Positions 52,293-61,615 of a stretch of DNA of 64,000 bases are shown here, piece after piece; position 1 is the stretch's first letter; each line of letters begins with the position of its first letter. The notes beneath the pieces are model-generated. The model was not told the origin of the DNA, searched no databases, and worked only from the letters and a program-made list of their open reading frames with translations. Origin of the DNA: Candidatus Rokuibacteriota bacterium (GTDB lineage: Bacteria; Methylomirabilota; Methylomirabilia; Rokubacteriales; CSP1-6); assembly GCA_003220535.1 (NCBI GenBank), contig QHSU01000074.1, positions 1 to 64,000 of the forward strand, read 5' to 3'. The position numbers and the translations under genes are program-made.

Positions 52293-53453
52293 ATGGCGAT
52301 GGAATTCGACAAGCTCCTGGTCACCGGCGTCGAGCGCGGCGCCTCTGACCTCCACCTGAAGGCGAACTCGCCCGTGGTGCTCCGGATCCACGGGCGCCTC
52401 GTGCCCCAGGGGGACCTGGGAGTGATCACCGCCGAGGACATGGACGCGATCGCTCGCCGGTGTCTCAGCGAGCGGATGTACGCCCAGCTCAAGGACGGAC
52501 GGGAAGTCGACTCGGCGTACGCCGTGCCGAACTTCGGCCGGTTCCGTGTGAACATGTTCCTGGCGCTCGGCGCCGTGCGAGCCGTGCTGCGGTCGATCCC
52601 GTCGAAGAAGCCGAAATTCGAGGAGATCGGGTTGCCGGAGGTGCTCGAGCAGCTCTCCATGGAGCGCCGCGGCCTGGTGCTGGTCACCGGCATCACGGGC
52701 TCCGGTAAGTCGACGACGCTCGCGGCGATGATCGACTACATCAATCGCACGCGGAACGACCACATCATCACGATCGAGGATCCGATCGAGTTCACCCACG
52801 ACGACATCGGCTGCGTGGTCAGCCAGCGCGAAATCGGCCACGACTCGCCGAGCTTCGCCACGGCGCTGCGCGCGGCGTTGCGCGAGGACCCGGACGTCAT
52901 CCTCGTGGGCGAGATGCGCGACCCGGAGACGATGTCCGTTGCGCTCCACGCCGCGGAGACAGGCCACCTGGTGTTCTCCACGCTCCACACGCTGAACGCC
53001 GGTGAGACCGTCAACCGGATCCTCGGCACGTTCCCGCCGCACCAGGAGCAGCAGATCCGCGACCAGCTCGCGGCCGTCATCGTCGGCATCATCTCCCAGC
53101 GGCTCATCCCGAAGATCGGCGGCGAGGGGCGCATCCCCGCCGTCGAGGTGCTCGTCGGAACCGGCGCCATCAAGGACTGCATCCGCGAGGCCAAGCGGAC
53201 GCCCGAGATCCCGGCCTTCATCGCCCAGGGTCTGTCCCAGTACGGCATGCAGACGTTCGACCAGTGTCTGTTGAAGCTCTATCGCGACGGCATCATCTCG
53301 TACGAGACCGCGCGCGAAGCGGCGACGAACGCCGACGACTTCGACCTCAAGGTCCGCGGCATCTTCTCGACGGGCGAGCAGTCGTTCGAGCAGAAGCGGG
53401 ACGAGCGGCCGCCCGTGTCGCCCACCGGCAGCTCCTTCTTCAAGAGATCCTAA
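52293..53453 (+). CDS. pilT: Type IV pilus retraction ATPase PilT
   Basis: Hexameric ATPase that depolymerises type IV pili. The 386-residue protein has the N-terminal [20 protein letters not shown] domain, Walker [11 protein letters not shown] (about residues 133-142), the Asp box TIEDPIEF, the Walker B GEMRDPET and the His box HLVFSTLHT, and the C-terminal retraction motif region ([15 protein letters not shown]). AGGAG lies just upstream. No other pilus genes are in the window. Surface retraction is the family role, inferred here. Confidence 0.95.
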   Translation: MAMEFDKLLVTGVERGASDLHLKANSPVVLRIHGRLVPQGDLGVITAEDMDAIARRCLSERMYAQLKDGREVDSAYAVPNFGRFRVNMFLALGAVRAVLRSIPSKKPKFEEIGLPEVLEQLSMERRGLVLVTGITGSGKSTTLAAMIDYINRTRNDHIITIEDPIEFTHDDIGCVVSQREIGHDSPSFATALRAALREDPDVILVGEMRDPETMSVALHAAETGHLVFSTLHTLNAGETVNRILGTFPPHQEQQIRDQLAAVIVGIISQRLIPKIGGEGRIPAVEVLVGTGAIKDCIREAKRTPEIPAFIAQGLSQYGMQTFDQCLLKLYRDGIISYETAREAATNADDFDLKVRGIFSTGEQSFEQKRDERPPVSPTGSSFFKRS

Positions 53454-53947
53454 CGGCCACGCGCGGTCCGCGCCGAGCTCTCGACGCGCGGACCGCGCGG
53501 CTCGCCGCCGTCGATCTCCTCTCGCGCCGCGACTGGACGACGCGCGAGCTGGCCGCACGCCTGCGCCGACGCGGCGCGCCCGATGCGATCGTCGCCGATG
53601 TCCTCATCGATCTCACCGCGCGCGGCTATCTCGACGACGCCGCCTTCGCCCGCCACTGGGTCGCCACCCGCTCGGCCCGCGGCTACGGCCCGGTGCGGCT
53701 GCGCGCCGAGCTCCGAGCGCGCGGCGTGGCCGGGCCGCTGGCCGACGCGGCGCTGGCGACCCTGGCCGACGACAGCGAGCTCGAGCGGGCGCGCGCCGTC
53801 GCCCGCCGACGCCTGCCGGCGCTCGCGCGCGCCGATCGCGCGCGGGCCGGCGCGCGGCTGCGCGACCATCTGCTGCGTCGCGGCTATGCCGCGGCGATCG
53901 TGGCGCGCGTCGTCCGCGAGTGCGTCGGCCTCCGGCTCGATGACTGA
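53450..53947 (+). CDS. recX: Regulatory protein RecX, start codon unclear
   Basis: Modulator of RecA filaments, three helical repeats: [40 protein letters not shown] and [17 protein letters not shown]. It lies downstream of recA and pilT as expected for its partner. There is no ATG, GTG or TTG near the expected N-terminus. CTA 53450 overlaps the pilT stop (CTAA) and ATC 53447 and ACG 53453 are neighbours, so initiation is unresolved; the first canonical codon upstream (53264) lies deep in pilT. Length is 165 residues from 53450. Confidence 0.8.
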   Translation, partial: LTATRGPRRALDARTARLAAVDLLSRRDWTTRELAARLRRRGAPDAIVADVLIDLTARGYLDDAAFARHWVATRSARGYGPVRLRAELRARGVAGPLADAALATLADDSELERARAVARRRLPALARADRARAGARLRDHLLRRGYAAAIVARVVRECVGLRLDD

Positions 53948-53958
53948 AACGCGAGTGA

Positions 53959-53964
53959 TACAAT
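53959..53964 (+). promoter_or_regulatory. -10 hexamer, leaderless-type
   Basis: TACAAT ends eight bases before the alaS ATG (53973), with no strong Shine-Dalgarno. It would start a transcript at or next to the start codon. Confidence 0.5.
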
Positions 53965-53972
53965 TGGCAGCC

Positions 53973-56651
53973 ATGACTGGCGCCGAGCTCCGCGAGAGAT
54001 TTCTGCAGTACTTCGAGCGCAATGGGCACACGCGCGTGCGCTCGTCGTCGCTGGTTCCCGGCGACGACCCGACGCTGCTCTTCACCAGCGCGGGCATGGT
54101 CCAGTTCAAGTCCGTCTTCCTCGGCGAAGAGCGGCGCGACTACGTGCGCGCCACGTCGAGTCAGAAGTGCGTGCGCGCCGGCGGCAAGCACAACGATCTC
54201 GAGAACGTCGGCCGCACGGCGCGGCACCACACCTTCTTCGAGATGCTCGGCAACTTCTCGTTCGGCGACTACTTCAAGGCGGACGCGATCGCCTTCGCAT
54301 GGGAATTCCTCACCCGCGACCTCGGCCTCGACGCGCGCCGGCTCAAGGCGACGGTGTACACCGACGACGACGAGGCATTCAGGCTCTGGAAGAAGGTCGC
54401 GGGCCTGACGGACGACCGCATTCTGCGGCTCGGCGAAAAGGACAACTTCTGGGCGATGGGGGACACGGGGCCCTGTGGGCCGTGCTCCGAAGTCCACTTC
54501 CACCAGGGCGACCATCTGCCTTGCGCCGAGGTAGCCGCGGGCCGGCCGTGCCTTGGACCCGCGTGCGAGTGTGACCGCTGGCTCGAGATCTGGAACCTCG
54601 TCTTCATGCAGTTCAACCGCGACGCGCGCGGCGTGATGACGCCCCTGCCGCGCCCCTCGATCGACACGGGCATGGGGCTCGAGCGCATCGCGGCGGTCAT
54701 ACAGGGCAAGATGTCGGACTACGACACCGACCTGTTCGCCCCGCTCATCGACCGCATCTCGACCCTCGCGGGCAAGCCCTATCGGGCGCGCGCGGAGGAC
54801 GACGTCTCGATGCAAGTCATCGCGGACCATGCGCGGACGACCGCGTTTCTCATCGCCGACGGCGTGACGCCCTCGAACGAGTGGCGCGGCTACGTGCTGC
54901 GACGCATCATGCGCCGGGCCATGCGCCACGGGCGGATGCTCGGGCTCACGGACCCGTTCCTCTGGAAGACGGTCGAGTGGGTCGTGTCGATGATGGGCGC
55001 CGCGTACCCGGAGCTCGTCGCCGAGCGCGCCCGCATCCAGGACGCGGTCCGCGGCGAGGAGGAGCGTTTCGCCGAGACGCTCGATACCGGCACGCTCAAG
55101 ATCAAGGACTATCTCGAGGCCCACGCGAGCGGCACGCGGCGCGTGGTGGATGGCCGCTTCCTGTTCACGCTCTACGACACCTACGGGTTTCCCATGGACC
55201 TCGCCGAGGAGGTCTTTCAGGACGCGGGCTGGCGGGTGACCGACGCGACGCGCGCGGCCGCGGACGCCGAGATGGAGGCGCAGCGCGCCCGCGCCCGAGC
55301 CGGCGCGGCCTTCGGTGCCGGCGACGACGCGGAGGCGGCCGCGGTCTACCAGCGACTCGGCGTCCCGGCGACCGAGTTCGTCGGGTACGACTCGCTGGCA
55401 TCGCCCGCCCGGATCCTGGCGATCGTCGACGTCGGCGCCGTCGGCCCGCGGCGGCTCCCCCAGGCGGTCGAGGGCGCCGAGGTCGAGATGATCCTCGACC
55501 GCACGCCGGCCTACGCCGAATCCGGCGGCCAGGTGGGCGACACCGGCACGCTCGTCGGCCGAAGCGGCCGCGGCGAGATCATCGACACCTACTACCGAGG
55601 CTCCAAGCTGATCGTGCACCGGGTGCGGGTCGTGAGTGGCGGCTTCCACGAGAACGAGGACGTCGCCGTCAGCATCGAGACGCCCAGGCGCCAGGGACTG
55701 CGCCGGCATCACACCGGCACGCACCTGCTCCACGCGGCCCTGCGCCGGATCCTCGGTACGCACGTGACCCAGGCGGGGTCGCTCGTCGCTCCGGATCACC
55801 TCCGCTTCGACTTTTCCCACGGGGCATCGCTGAAGGACCGCGACGTCGAGCAGATCGAGGAGCTCGTGAACGAGCAGGTCCAAGCGAATGTCCCCGTCAC
55901 CCACTCCGAGATGGACCTCGACGAGGCGCTCCGGATGGGCGCGATGGCGCTGTTCGGCGAGAAGTACGGTAACCGCGTGCGCGTCATCAAGATCGGCGAC
56001 TTCTCGACCGAGCTGTGCGGCGGCACCCATCTCGATCAGACCGGAGAGATCGGCCTGCTGAAGATCGCCGCCGAGGGCGCCGTCGCCTCCGGCGTCCGCC
56101 GGGTCGAAGCGGTCGCCGGACCGGCCGCCCTCGAGAGCGTGGCCAGGAAGGAAGCGGCGCTCCGCGAGGCGGCGGAGCTCCTGAAGATCGGGCCCCTGGA
56201 GGTGCCCAGGCGGTTGCAGAAGCTCCTGGAAGAGCAGCGCGCGCTGGAGAAGCAGCTGGCGGACCTCGAGGCACGGCTCGCGCGCTCACGCGCCGAGGAC
56301 CTGGTCAAGGCGGCGCGCCAGATCAATGGGGTGGCGGTGATCGCCGGCCGGATCGACGGGCTGGATGCGGAGGGGCTCCGCTCGGTCGCGGACACGCTCC
56401 GCGATCGGCTGGGCTCCGGAGTCGTCTGCGTGGGGAGTGTCCTCGACGGGAAGGTGAATCTCATCGCCGCGGTGACCAAGGACCTGACCTCCCGCGTCCA
56501 GGCCGGCCGGCTCATCCAGGAGGTTGCGAAGGGCGTCGGCGGGGGTGGGGGCGGCCGCCCCGATCTGGCCCAGGCCGGGGGCAAGGATCCCGCCCGTCTT
56601 GACGCGGCTTTAGAGCTGGTCTACGCGTACGTGGCGCGCGCCGGGGGGTGA
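53973..56651 (+). CDS. alaS: Alanyl-tRNA synthetase
   Basis: Class II synthetase with editing. The 892-residue protein has the catalytic core (SQKCVRAGGKHNDLENVG, FFEMLGNFSFGDYFK), the tRNA-recognition region, the editing domain with HHTGTHLLHAAL and CGGTHLDQTGEIG, and a C-terminal oligomerisation part ending GGGGGGRPDLAQAGGKDP. ATG 53973 gives the standard MTGAELRERF start; ATG 53940 would overlap recX and add 11 residues. Confidence 0.97.
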   Translation: MTGAELRERFLQYFERNGHTRVRSSSLVPGDDPTLLFTSAGMVQFKSVFLGEERRDYVRATSSQKCVRAGGKHNDLENVGRTARHHTFFEMLGNFSFGDYFKADAIAFAWEFLTRDLGLDARRLKATVYTDDDEAFRLWKKVAGLTDDRILRLGEKDNFWAMGDTGPCGPCSEVHFHQGDHLPCAEVAAGRPCLGPACECDRWLEIWNLVFMQFNRDARGVMTPLPRPSIDTGMGLERIAAVIQGKMSDYDTDLFAPLIDRISTLAGKPYRARAEDDVSMQVIADHARTTAFLIADGVTPSNEWRGYVLRRIMRRAMRHGRMLGLTDPFLWKTVEWVVSMMGAAYPELVAERARIQDAVRGEEERFAETLDTGTLKIKDYLEAHASGTRRVVDGRFLFTLYDTYGFPMDLAEEVFQDAGWRVTDATRAAADAEMEAQRARARAGAAFGAGDDAEAAAVYQRLGVPATEFVGYDSLASPARILAIVDVGAVGPRRLPQAVEGAEVEMILDRTPAYAESGGQVGDTGTLVGRSGRGEIIDTYYRGSKLIVHRVRVVSGGFHENEDVAVSIETPRRQGLRRHHTGTHLLHAALRRILGTHVTQAGSLVAPDHLRFDFSHGASLKDRDVEQIEELVNEQVQANVPVTHSEMDLDEALRMGAMALFGEKYGNRVRVIKIGDFSTELCGGTHLDQTGEIGLLKIAAEGAVASGVRRVEAVAGPAALESVARKEAALREAAELLKIGPLEVPRRLQKLLEEQRALEKQLADLEARLARSRAEDLVKAARQINGVAVIAGRIDGLDAEGLRSVADTLRDRLGSGVVCVGSVLDGKVNLIAAVTKDLTSRVQAGRLIQEVAKGVGGGGGGRPDLAQAGGKDPARLDAALELVYAYVARAGG

Positions 56652-56673
56652 GGGCCGGGGGCCCAGCCTAGGG

Positions 56674-56679
56674 TAAAAT
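56674..56679 (+). promoter_or_regulatory. -10 hexamer, leaderless-type
   Basis: TAAAAT ends eight bases before the response-regulator ATG (56688); no Shine-Dalgarno is visible in between. Confidence 0.5.
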
Positions 56680-56687
56680 ACTGCCTG

Positions 56688-57365
56688 ATGACCCTCGGAC
56701 GGATTCTGGTCGTCGATGATGAGGCTCCGGTGCGCGAGGTCTTGACCGAGTACTTCGTCACCGAGGGGTACGCGGTCGAAGAGGCGACGAACGGCGCCGA
56801 GGCGCTCACCGCGATCCGCGGCGGGCGCGCGGACCTCGTTCTCCTCGACGTACGCATGCCCGGGCTCGATGGCGTCCAGGTGCTTCGGCGGATCCGTGAG
56901 CTCGACCAGAACGTTCCCGTCATCATGGTGACCGCAAACGAGGACGTCGGCCTCGCCAAGGAGACGCTCAAGCTCGGCGCCTTCGACTACGTCGCGAAAC
57001 CCTTCGACTTCGACTATCTCGATCGGGCGGTGGCCGCCGGGCTCGCGCGTGTGGGTGAGAAGATCGCCGGAGGCCCGGCCACGGACGACAACCCATGGAA
57101 GCGTCTGGCCCACGCCGTGTTCCGGGTCGCGCGCGCCATGCAGCAGACAGCGCGGACATCCACCGGCGAACGGATGGAGACGGCGGCCCTCGCCGCGGCA
57201 CGCAACGCGGCTGCCGGCAGGGGCACAGCCGCCGGCGAGCATCTCGCCGAGATCCAGCTGCTCCTCGACGTCGCCGCCGAGTTCGGTGATTTCCCGGCCG
57301 CAGACCGGGCGCTCGTGGAGTCATCGCTTGAAGCGGCGCGCCGGTCGATCCCCGTCGCCGGCTGA
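56688..57365 (+). CDS. Response regulator with an N-terminal receiver domain
   Basis: A 225-residue regulator. The receiver (residues 1-120) has the acidic pair DD10-11, phospho-acceptor D54 in LLDVRMPG, and lysine K104 in VAKPF. The remaining 100 residues are helical and Ala-rich with no DNA-binding helix-turn-helix, so output is probably by protein contact. It overlaps or abuts the GAF histidine kinase gene and is its natural partner. Confidence 0.88.
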   Translation: MTLGRILVVDDEAPVREVLTEYFVTEGYAVEEATNGAEALTAIRGGRADLVLLDVRMPGLDGVQVLRRIRELDQNVPVIMVTANEDVGLAKETLKLGAFDYVAKPFDFDYLDRAVAAGLARVGEKIAGGPATDDNPWKRLAHAVFRVARAMQQTARTSTGERMETAALAAARNAAAGRGTAAGEHLAEIQLLLDVAAEFGDFPAADRALVESSLEAARRSIPVAG

Positions 57366-58656
57366 CCGACGGCGCCGGTCGCGCGGCCGGCTCGACGTCG
57401 AGCCGCACCTCAAGATCCTCCACACGGTGGCGGAGTCCGTCAGCCGCACGCTCGACGTCGAGGAAGTGCTGCGCACCGCCGTCGGTGCGCTCACGCGCGT
57501 CACCGGTCACGAGATCGCGAGCCTCCATCTCCTGTCCGATGACGCCAGGACGCTCGAGCTGCGGGGCGACCGCGGCATGTCCGCGCGCCTGCGTGAGGTG
57601 AACCGGGTACTGCCCACGGGCGAGGGGCTCATCGGCCGTGTGGCCGTCACGGGCAAGACGGTCCGGATCGACCGGAACTACGAGGACCCGAACGTGCTGC
57701 CGAGCGCCAAGGCCGCCGTCCGCCGCGAGCAGATCCGCGGGTTCGTCTGCGTGGCGATCCACTGCCGCGGGCGGATCCTCGGCACGCTCTCGCTCGGCCG
57801 CAAGACGCTCGCCCCGTTCGACCGGCACGAGCTGGCCCTCGTCGAGGCGACCGCCTACCAGATCGGCCTGGCCCTCGACAACGCACGGCTCTACTCCGAA
57901 TCGCTGCGCCAGCTCGACGAGATCAAGCGCACCCACACGCAGCTGATCCACGCCGAGAAGCAGCTGATCCACTCCGAGAAGCTGTCGGCCGTCGGCGAGC
58001 TCGCCTCGGGGGTGGCGCACGAGATCAACAACCCGCTGACGACCATCCTCGGCCAGACCCATCTCCTGCTGACGCACCCGGAGACGAGCTCCCACGTGCG
58101 CGACCGCCTGGGGATCGTCGCCGAGGAGGCGGGGCGCGCGGCGCGTATCGTCCAGAACCTCCTGCTGTTCGCGCGTCACTACACGCCCGAGCGACGGCCG
58201 TGCTCGATCGCGGACCAGGCACGCCGGGTGCTCGAGCTGAAGGGGTACCAGCTCCAGCAGGATAACATCCGCGTGGTCACCGACTTCGCCTCGTGCCCGT
58301 TCGTGTGGGCCGACGAGAACCAGCTCCAGCAGGTGCTGCTCAACCTCGTCCAGAACGCGCACCAGGCGATGGCCAAGCACCCGGCGCATCGCGTGCTGAC
58401 GGTGCGGGTCTGGCCGTCGGATCGACACGCCTGCGTCGAGGTGCGCGACTCGGGCCCCGGGATGGCGCCCGAGGTGCTGCCGAGGGTCTTCGACCCGTTC
58501 TTCACTACGAAGCCGCCCGGCGAGGGGAGCGGTCTCGGGCTGTCCGTCTCCTACGGCATCGTCACCGAGCTGGGAGGCATTCTCCGGGCCGAGAACTGCA
58601 GCGACGGGGGGGCCTCGTTCATCGTCGAGCTGCCGCTCGGGGAGCCCGCCTCCTGA
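57328..58656 (+). CDS. GAF-domain sensor histidine kinase
   Basis: A 442-residue soluble kinase if begun at TTG 57328. A GAF domain (LKILHTVAESVSRTLDVEEVL to EATAYQIGLALDNARLY) precedes a coiled linker. The HisKA H-box is SGVAHEINNPLTTILGQ, and the HATPase boxes are ENQLQQVLLNLVQNA, RDSGPGMAPE and GEGSGLGLSVSYGI. There is no transmembrane segment, so it should sense an intracellular signal. The start is uncertain: TTG 57328 overlaps the regulator gene, and GTG 57427 would trim the GAF edge. Confidence 0.87.
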   Translation: MKRRAGRSPSPADRRRRSRGRLDVEPHLKILHTVAESVSRTLDVEEVLRTAVGALTRVTGHEIASLHLLSDDARTLELRGDRGMSARLREVNRVLPTGEGLIGRVAVTGKTVRIDRNYEDPNVLPSAKAAVRREQIRGFVCVAIHCRGRILGTLSLGRKTLAPFDRHELALVEATAYQIGLALDNARLYSESLRQLDEIKRTHTQLIHAEKQLIHSEKLSAVGELASGVAHEINNPLTTILGQTHLLLTHPETSSHVRDRLGIVAEEAGRAARIVQNLLLFARHYTPERRPCSIADQARRVLELKGYQLQQDNIRVVTDFASCPFVWADENQLQQVLLNLVQNAHQAMAKHPAHRVLTVRVWPSDRHACVEVRDSGPGMAPEVLPRVFDPFFTTKPPGEGSGLGLSVSYGIVTELGGILRAENCSDGGASFIVELPLGEPAS

Positions 58657-59690
58657 AGATCCGGCTGGCTCCGGCGCTCCTGCTGGCGCTGCTCACGACC
58701 AGTTGCGCCGGAGTCGGAGCTCCCGTGCCGGGTGCCCCGGCCCACCATCGCGAGCGCGGGTTCGCGAACGTCAATCCGTCGCACGAGGCCGCGGGCGGCT
58801 GGACGCGCTTCACGTTCTTCATCTCGCGCATCTGGGCCAGCACGTTCAGCCCACGGACCGCGAACCTCCCGTCGATCGCGAGCGACCTTGCGGCGATTCT
58901 GGACAATCGCGGCGCCGCGACCGTGACCTGGGTCGGTCATGCCACGCTGCTCATCCAGCTCGACGGCGTCAACATCCTGACCGATCCGAACTGGTCGAAC
59001 CGAGCGAGCCCGGTGTCGTTCGCCGGCCCGCGGCGCGTGTCGCCCCCGGGCCTCAAGTTCGAGGATCTGCCTCCCATCCACGTCGTCCTGATCTCGCACG
59101 ACCATTACGACCACCTGGACGAGGCGACCGTCAAACGCCTCGTCGCCGAGCACCGCCCCCGATTCCTCGTCCCGTTACGGCTCACGCAATGGTTCACCGA
59201 CCTCGGCATCACCGACGTCGACGAGCTCGACTGGTGGGACCGCCGCGCGCTCCGCGGGCTCACGTTCACGTGCGTGCCGGCCCAGCACTTCTCGGGCCGC
59301 ACGCTCTGGGATCGCAACCGTCGCCTCTGGGGCGGCTGGGTCGTCGCCGGCCGAGCCAAACGCGCGTACTTCGCCGGGGACACGGGCTACTTCGACGGGT
59401 TCAAGGAGATCGGCAAGCGGCTCGGCCCGTTCGATCTCGCCGCGATACCGATCGGCGCGTACGTGCCGGCGGTCATCATGAAGGCCAGCCACACAACGCC
59501 GGAGGAGGCGCTCCGGGCCTTCGCCGACGTCCGTGGTCAACGATTCATCCCGATTCACTGGGGGACGTTCGATCTCGCCGAGGAACCGCCAGACGAGCCT
59601 CCTCAGCGGCTCGTCGCCGAAACGCGTCGTCTGCGGCTGGATCTCGACCGCATCTGGGTTCTCAAGCACGGCGAGACCCGCTTCTGGTGA
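58653..59690 (+). CDS. Metallo-beta-lactamase-fold lipoprotein, CTG start
   Basis: A 345-residue MBL-fold protein of the UlaG/NAPE-PLD-like type: TWVGHATLLIQLDGVNILTDP, zinc motif SHDHYDHLD, then AQHFSGRTLWDRN, YFAGDTGYFDGF and FIPIHWGTFDL. The first 18 codons from CTG 58653 read M-KIRLAPALLLALLTTSC with CTG as Met, a perfect lipoprotein signal peptide and lipobox. That CTG overlaps the kinase stop as CTGA, and no canonical start lies nearby. A lipid or phosphodiester substrate at the membrane is likely by family. Confidence 0.85.
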   Translation: MKIRLAPALLLALLTTSCAGVGAPVPGAPAHHRERGFANVNPSHEAAGGWTRFTFFISRIWASTFSPRTANLPSIASDLAAILDNRGAATVTWVGHATLLIQLDGVNILTDPNWSNRASPVSFAGPRRVSPPGLKFEDLPPIHVVLISHDHYDHLDEATVKRLVAEHRPRFLVPLRLTQWFTDLGITDVDELDWWDRRALRGLTFTCVPAQHFSGRTLWDRNRRLWGGWVVAGRAKRAYFAGDTGYFDGFKEIGKRLGPFDLAAIPIGAYVPAVIMKASHTTPEEALRAFADVRGQRFIPIHWGTFDLAEEPPDEPPQRLVAETRRLRLDLDRIWVLKHGETRFW

Positions 59691-59692
59691 GG

Positions 59693-59838
59693 CGCTGGGG
59701 TCGGGGAGGGCGGGGCAGGGTCCCCGGCTCGACCCGACTGCAGCTCTGCGTGGCGGCGGAATCACTTGGCCTGACGCGAAGCAATCCTGACTACACGGGT
59801 CGAGCCGTGGCCCTGCCCCGCCCTCCCCGACCCCAGCG
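59693..59838. repeat. Large inverted-repeat element (copy C)
   Basis: Arms of 43 and 42 bp (59693-59735 and 59797-59838) are reverse complements except for one single-base indel and one mismatch, around a 61-bp centre. The inner arm ends carry the same GGTCCC-n-TCGACC core as copies A and B. It begins two bases after the MBL stop and lies in the convergent gap before rlmI. I see no gene in 59691-59894. Confidence 0.95.
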
Positions 59839-59894
59839 TCGCCCGTTGTGAGCCTCTGGGCTCCAGCAACCCCATCCCGCTCTCGCCAGCGGCG

Positions 59895-61076
59895 TCACAG
59901 CGCTTCGAGGAGGAGGCCTTTGAGGTAGCGGGTTTCGGGAACTGAGAGAAGGACGGGGTGGTCGCTCGACTGGCCGAGCCGATCGACGACGCGTAGCCGA
60001 ACGCCGGCGTCCGCGGCGGCGTCGCGACAGATCTCTTCGAAGAGCGCCTCGGACACGTGATGCGAGCACGAGAACGTGAGCAGGCTGCCGCCGCGCTCGA
60101 GCAACCGCATCGCGCGCAGGTTGATCTCCTTGTAGCCGCGCGTCGCCGCGTCGAGCGCCGACCGGCTGCGCGCAAACGGCGGCGGGTCGAGGACGATGAC
60201 GCCGAAGCGCGCCCCGCCGCGCTCGAGCCGTCGCAGCTCGTCGAAGGCGTTCTCCGCGCGGATCTCCGCCTGGGCCTCGAACCCGTTCAACGCGAGGTTC
60301 TGGCGAGCGCCCGCGATCGCCTCGGGCGAAGATTCGATGCAGACGGCTCGCCGGGCGCCGCCGCGAAGCGCGTGGCAGGCGAAGCCGGCGGTGTAGCTGA
60401 AGGCGTCCAGGACGTCGCGGCCCTGGGCTAGAGCCCCGACGCGAGTACGGTTCTCGCACTGGTCGAGATAGAGGCCGGTCTTGTGGCCGACCCCGATCGT
60501 CACCTCGAAGCCGACGCCGCCTTCGGTCACCCGAACGCTCCTCGGCCCGGAGCCGCGAGCCCACCCGAGGGCCGCCGAGAACCCTTCCAGCCGAGCGGAA
60601 GTCGCGTCGTCCATGTCGAAGACGGGCGCGTCACCGAACACGCCGGCCAGCGCGGCGATGATCATCGGCCGGGTGCGCGCCATCCCCAGGGTCAGGCATT
60701 GAGTCACGAGGACCGGCCCGTAGCGGTCGACTACCAGCCCGGGCAGCCCGTCGGCCTCGCTCCAGATCAGGCGGCAGAGCGTCGGCGGCCCGTGGACGTT
60801 GTCGCGCGAGCGCAGCGCGACGGCGCTCTCGACCCGGCGCCGAAAGAACGCGGCGTCGAGAGGCTCGTCGGTCCAGGTGAGGATGCGGCAGCAGAGGGCC
60901 GGGCGAGGGTTGTAGAAGCCGCGTCCGACGAACCGGCTGGCGGCGTCGATCACCGTGACGGCCGCGCCTGGCTCGACCTCGCTCACGTCGGCCACGTCAC
61001 CCTTGAAGATCCAGGGATGGGTGTGCGGCGCCTCGCGTCCGCGCTTGAGCCGGAGCGCCGGTTGGCCGCGCTTCAC
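59895..61076 (-). CDS. rlmI: 23S rRNA (cytosine) methyltransferase RlmI-like
   Basis: A 393-residue class I SAM methyltransferase with an N-terminal PUA domain (LKRGREAPHTHPWIFKGDVADV). SAM motif I is DVLDAFSYTAGFACHALRGGA and the NPPY-equivalent is VLDPPPFARSRSAL. A CSHHV motif near the end holds the cysteine expected for RNA m5C catalysis. GTG 61076 overlaps the stop of the upstream acetyltransferase gene (GTGA). Target assignment to 23S rRNA is by family. Confidence 0.87.
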   Translation of the reverse strand: MKRGQPALRLKRGREAPHTHPWIFKGDVADVSEVEPGAAVTVIDAASRFVGRGFYNPRPALCCRILTWTDEPLDAAFFRRRVESAVALRSRDNVHGPPTLCRLIWSEADGLPGLVVDRYGPVLVTQCLTLGMARTRPMIIAALAGVFGDAPVFDMDDATSARLEGFSAALGWARGSGPRSVRVTEGGVGFEVTIGVGHKTGLYLDQCENRTRVGALAQGRDVLDAFSYTAGFACHALRGGARRAVCIESSPEAIAGARQNLALNGFEAQAEIRAENAFDELRRLERGGARFGVIVLDPPPFARSRSALDAATRGYKEINLRAMRLLERGGSLLTFSCSHHVSEALFEEICRDAAADAGVRLRVVDRLGQSSDHPVLLSVPETRYLKGLLLEAL

Positions 61077-61615
61077 CGCCGGCGGGCCTCGGCGGTGATG
61101 GCCCAACGCTCGTGGTCCCGCCACCGCCCGAAGACCTTCAGGTAACGCGGGGAGAATCCCTCGCGCCGAAAGCCCGCTCGCCTGACCAGGCGGATCGATG
61201 CGCGGTTGGCCGGCTGGATGTTCGCCTCGAGGCGGTGCAGGCCGAGTCGGGAGAAAGCGTGACGGAGCACGAGGCGAAGCCCCTCGCTCATGTAGCCCTT
61301 CCCGATGAACGGTGCCCCCGCGTAGAAGCCGAGGTACGCGCTCTGGAAATTCCCGTGGAAGATCTGGCTCACGTTGATCACGCCTGCGATTGCGCCATCC
61401 TGAGAGCGGCAGACCAGAAACCCTCGCTCCGTCGGCCGCCGGGTTCGCCGGAGGTACACCGCGAACGCCGCTCGGTCGGCCGGCGGCTCGACCCATGGGC
61501 GGAGAGCGGAGCGGCTCGATCGCATGAGGGCCAGAAACTCGCCGCGGTGACGGACGCTCGGCGCGCAAAGAAAGACGCGGCGGCCGACTTCGACCGCGCC
61601 CCGCCGACCGGCCAC
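61073..61615 (-). CDS. GNAT-family (RimJ/RimL-like) N-acetyltransferase
   Basis: A 180-residue acetyltransferase. The acetyl-CoA loop is in YAGAPFIGKGYMSEGLRLVLRHAF, and LHRLEANIQPANRASIRLVRRAGFRREG is typical of RimJ/RimL enzymes that acetylate ribosomal-protein N-termini or small amines. GTG 61615 shares one base with the upstream methyltransferase stop (TAGTG). The substrate is unknown; its coupling to rlmI hints at ribosome modification. Confidence 0.85.
   Translation of the reverse strand: MAGRRGAVEVGRRVFLCAPSVRHRGEFLALMRSSRSALRPWVEPPADRAAFAVYLRRTRRPTERGFLVCRSQDGAIAGVINVSQIFHGNFQSAYLGFYAGAPFIGKGYMSEGLRLVLRHAFSRLGLHRLEANIQPANRASIRLVRRAGFRREGFSPRYLKVFGRWRDHERWAITAEARRR

Noticed and set aside
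59693-59838. Ordinary bidirectional terminator between convergent genes
   Set aside because: Similar elements lie between co-directional genes (10035), inside a coding gene (14255) and, as a different class, between divergent genes (63332). The arms are far longer than terminator stems and there is no adjoining T-run.
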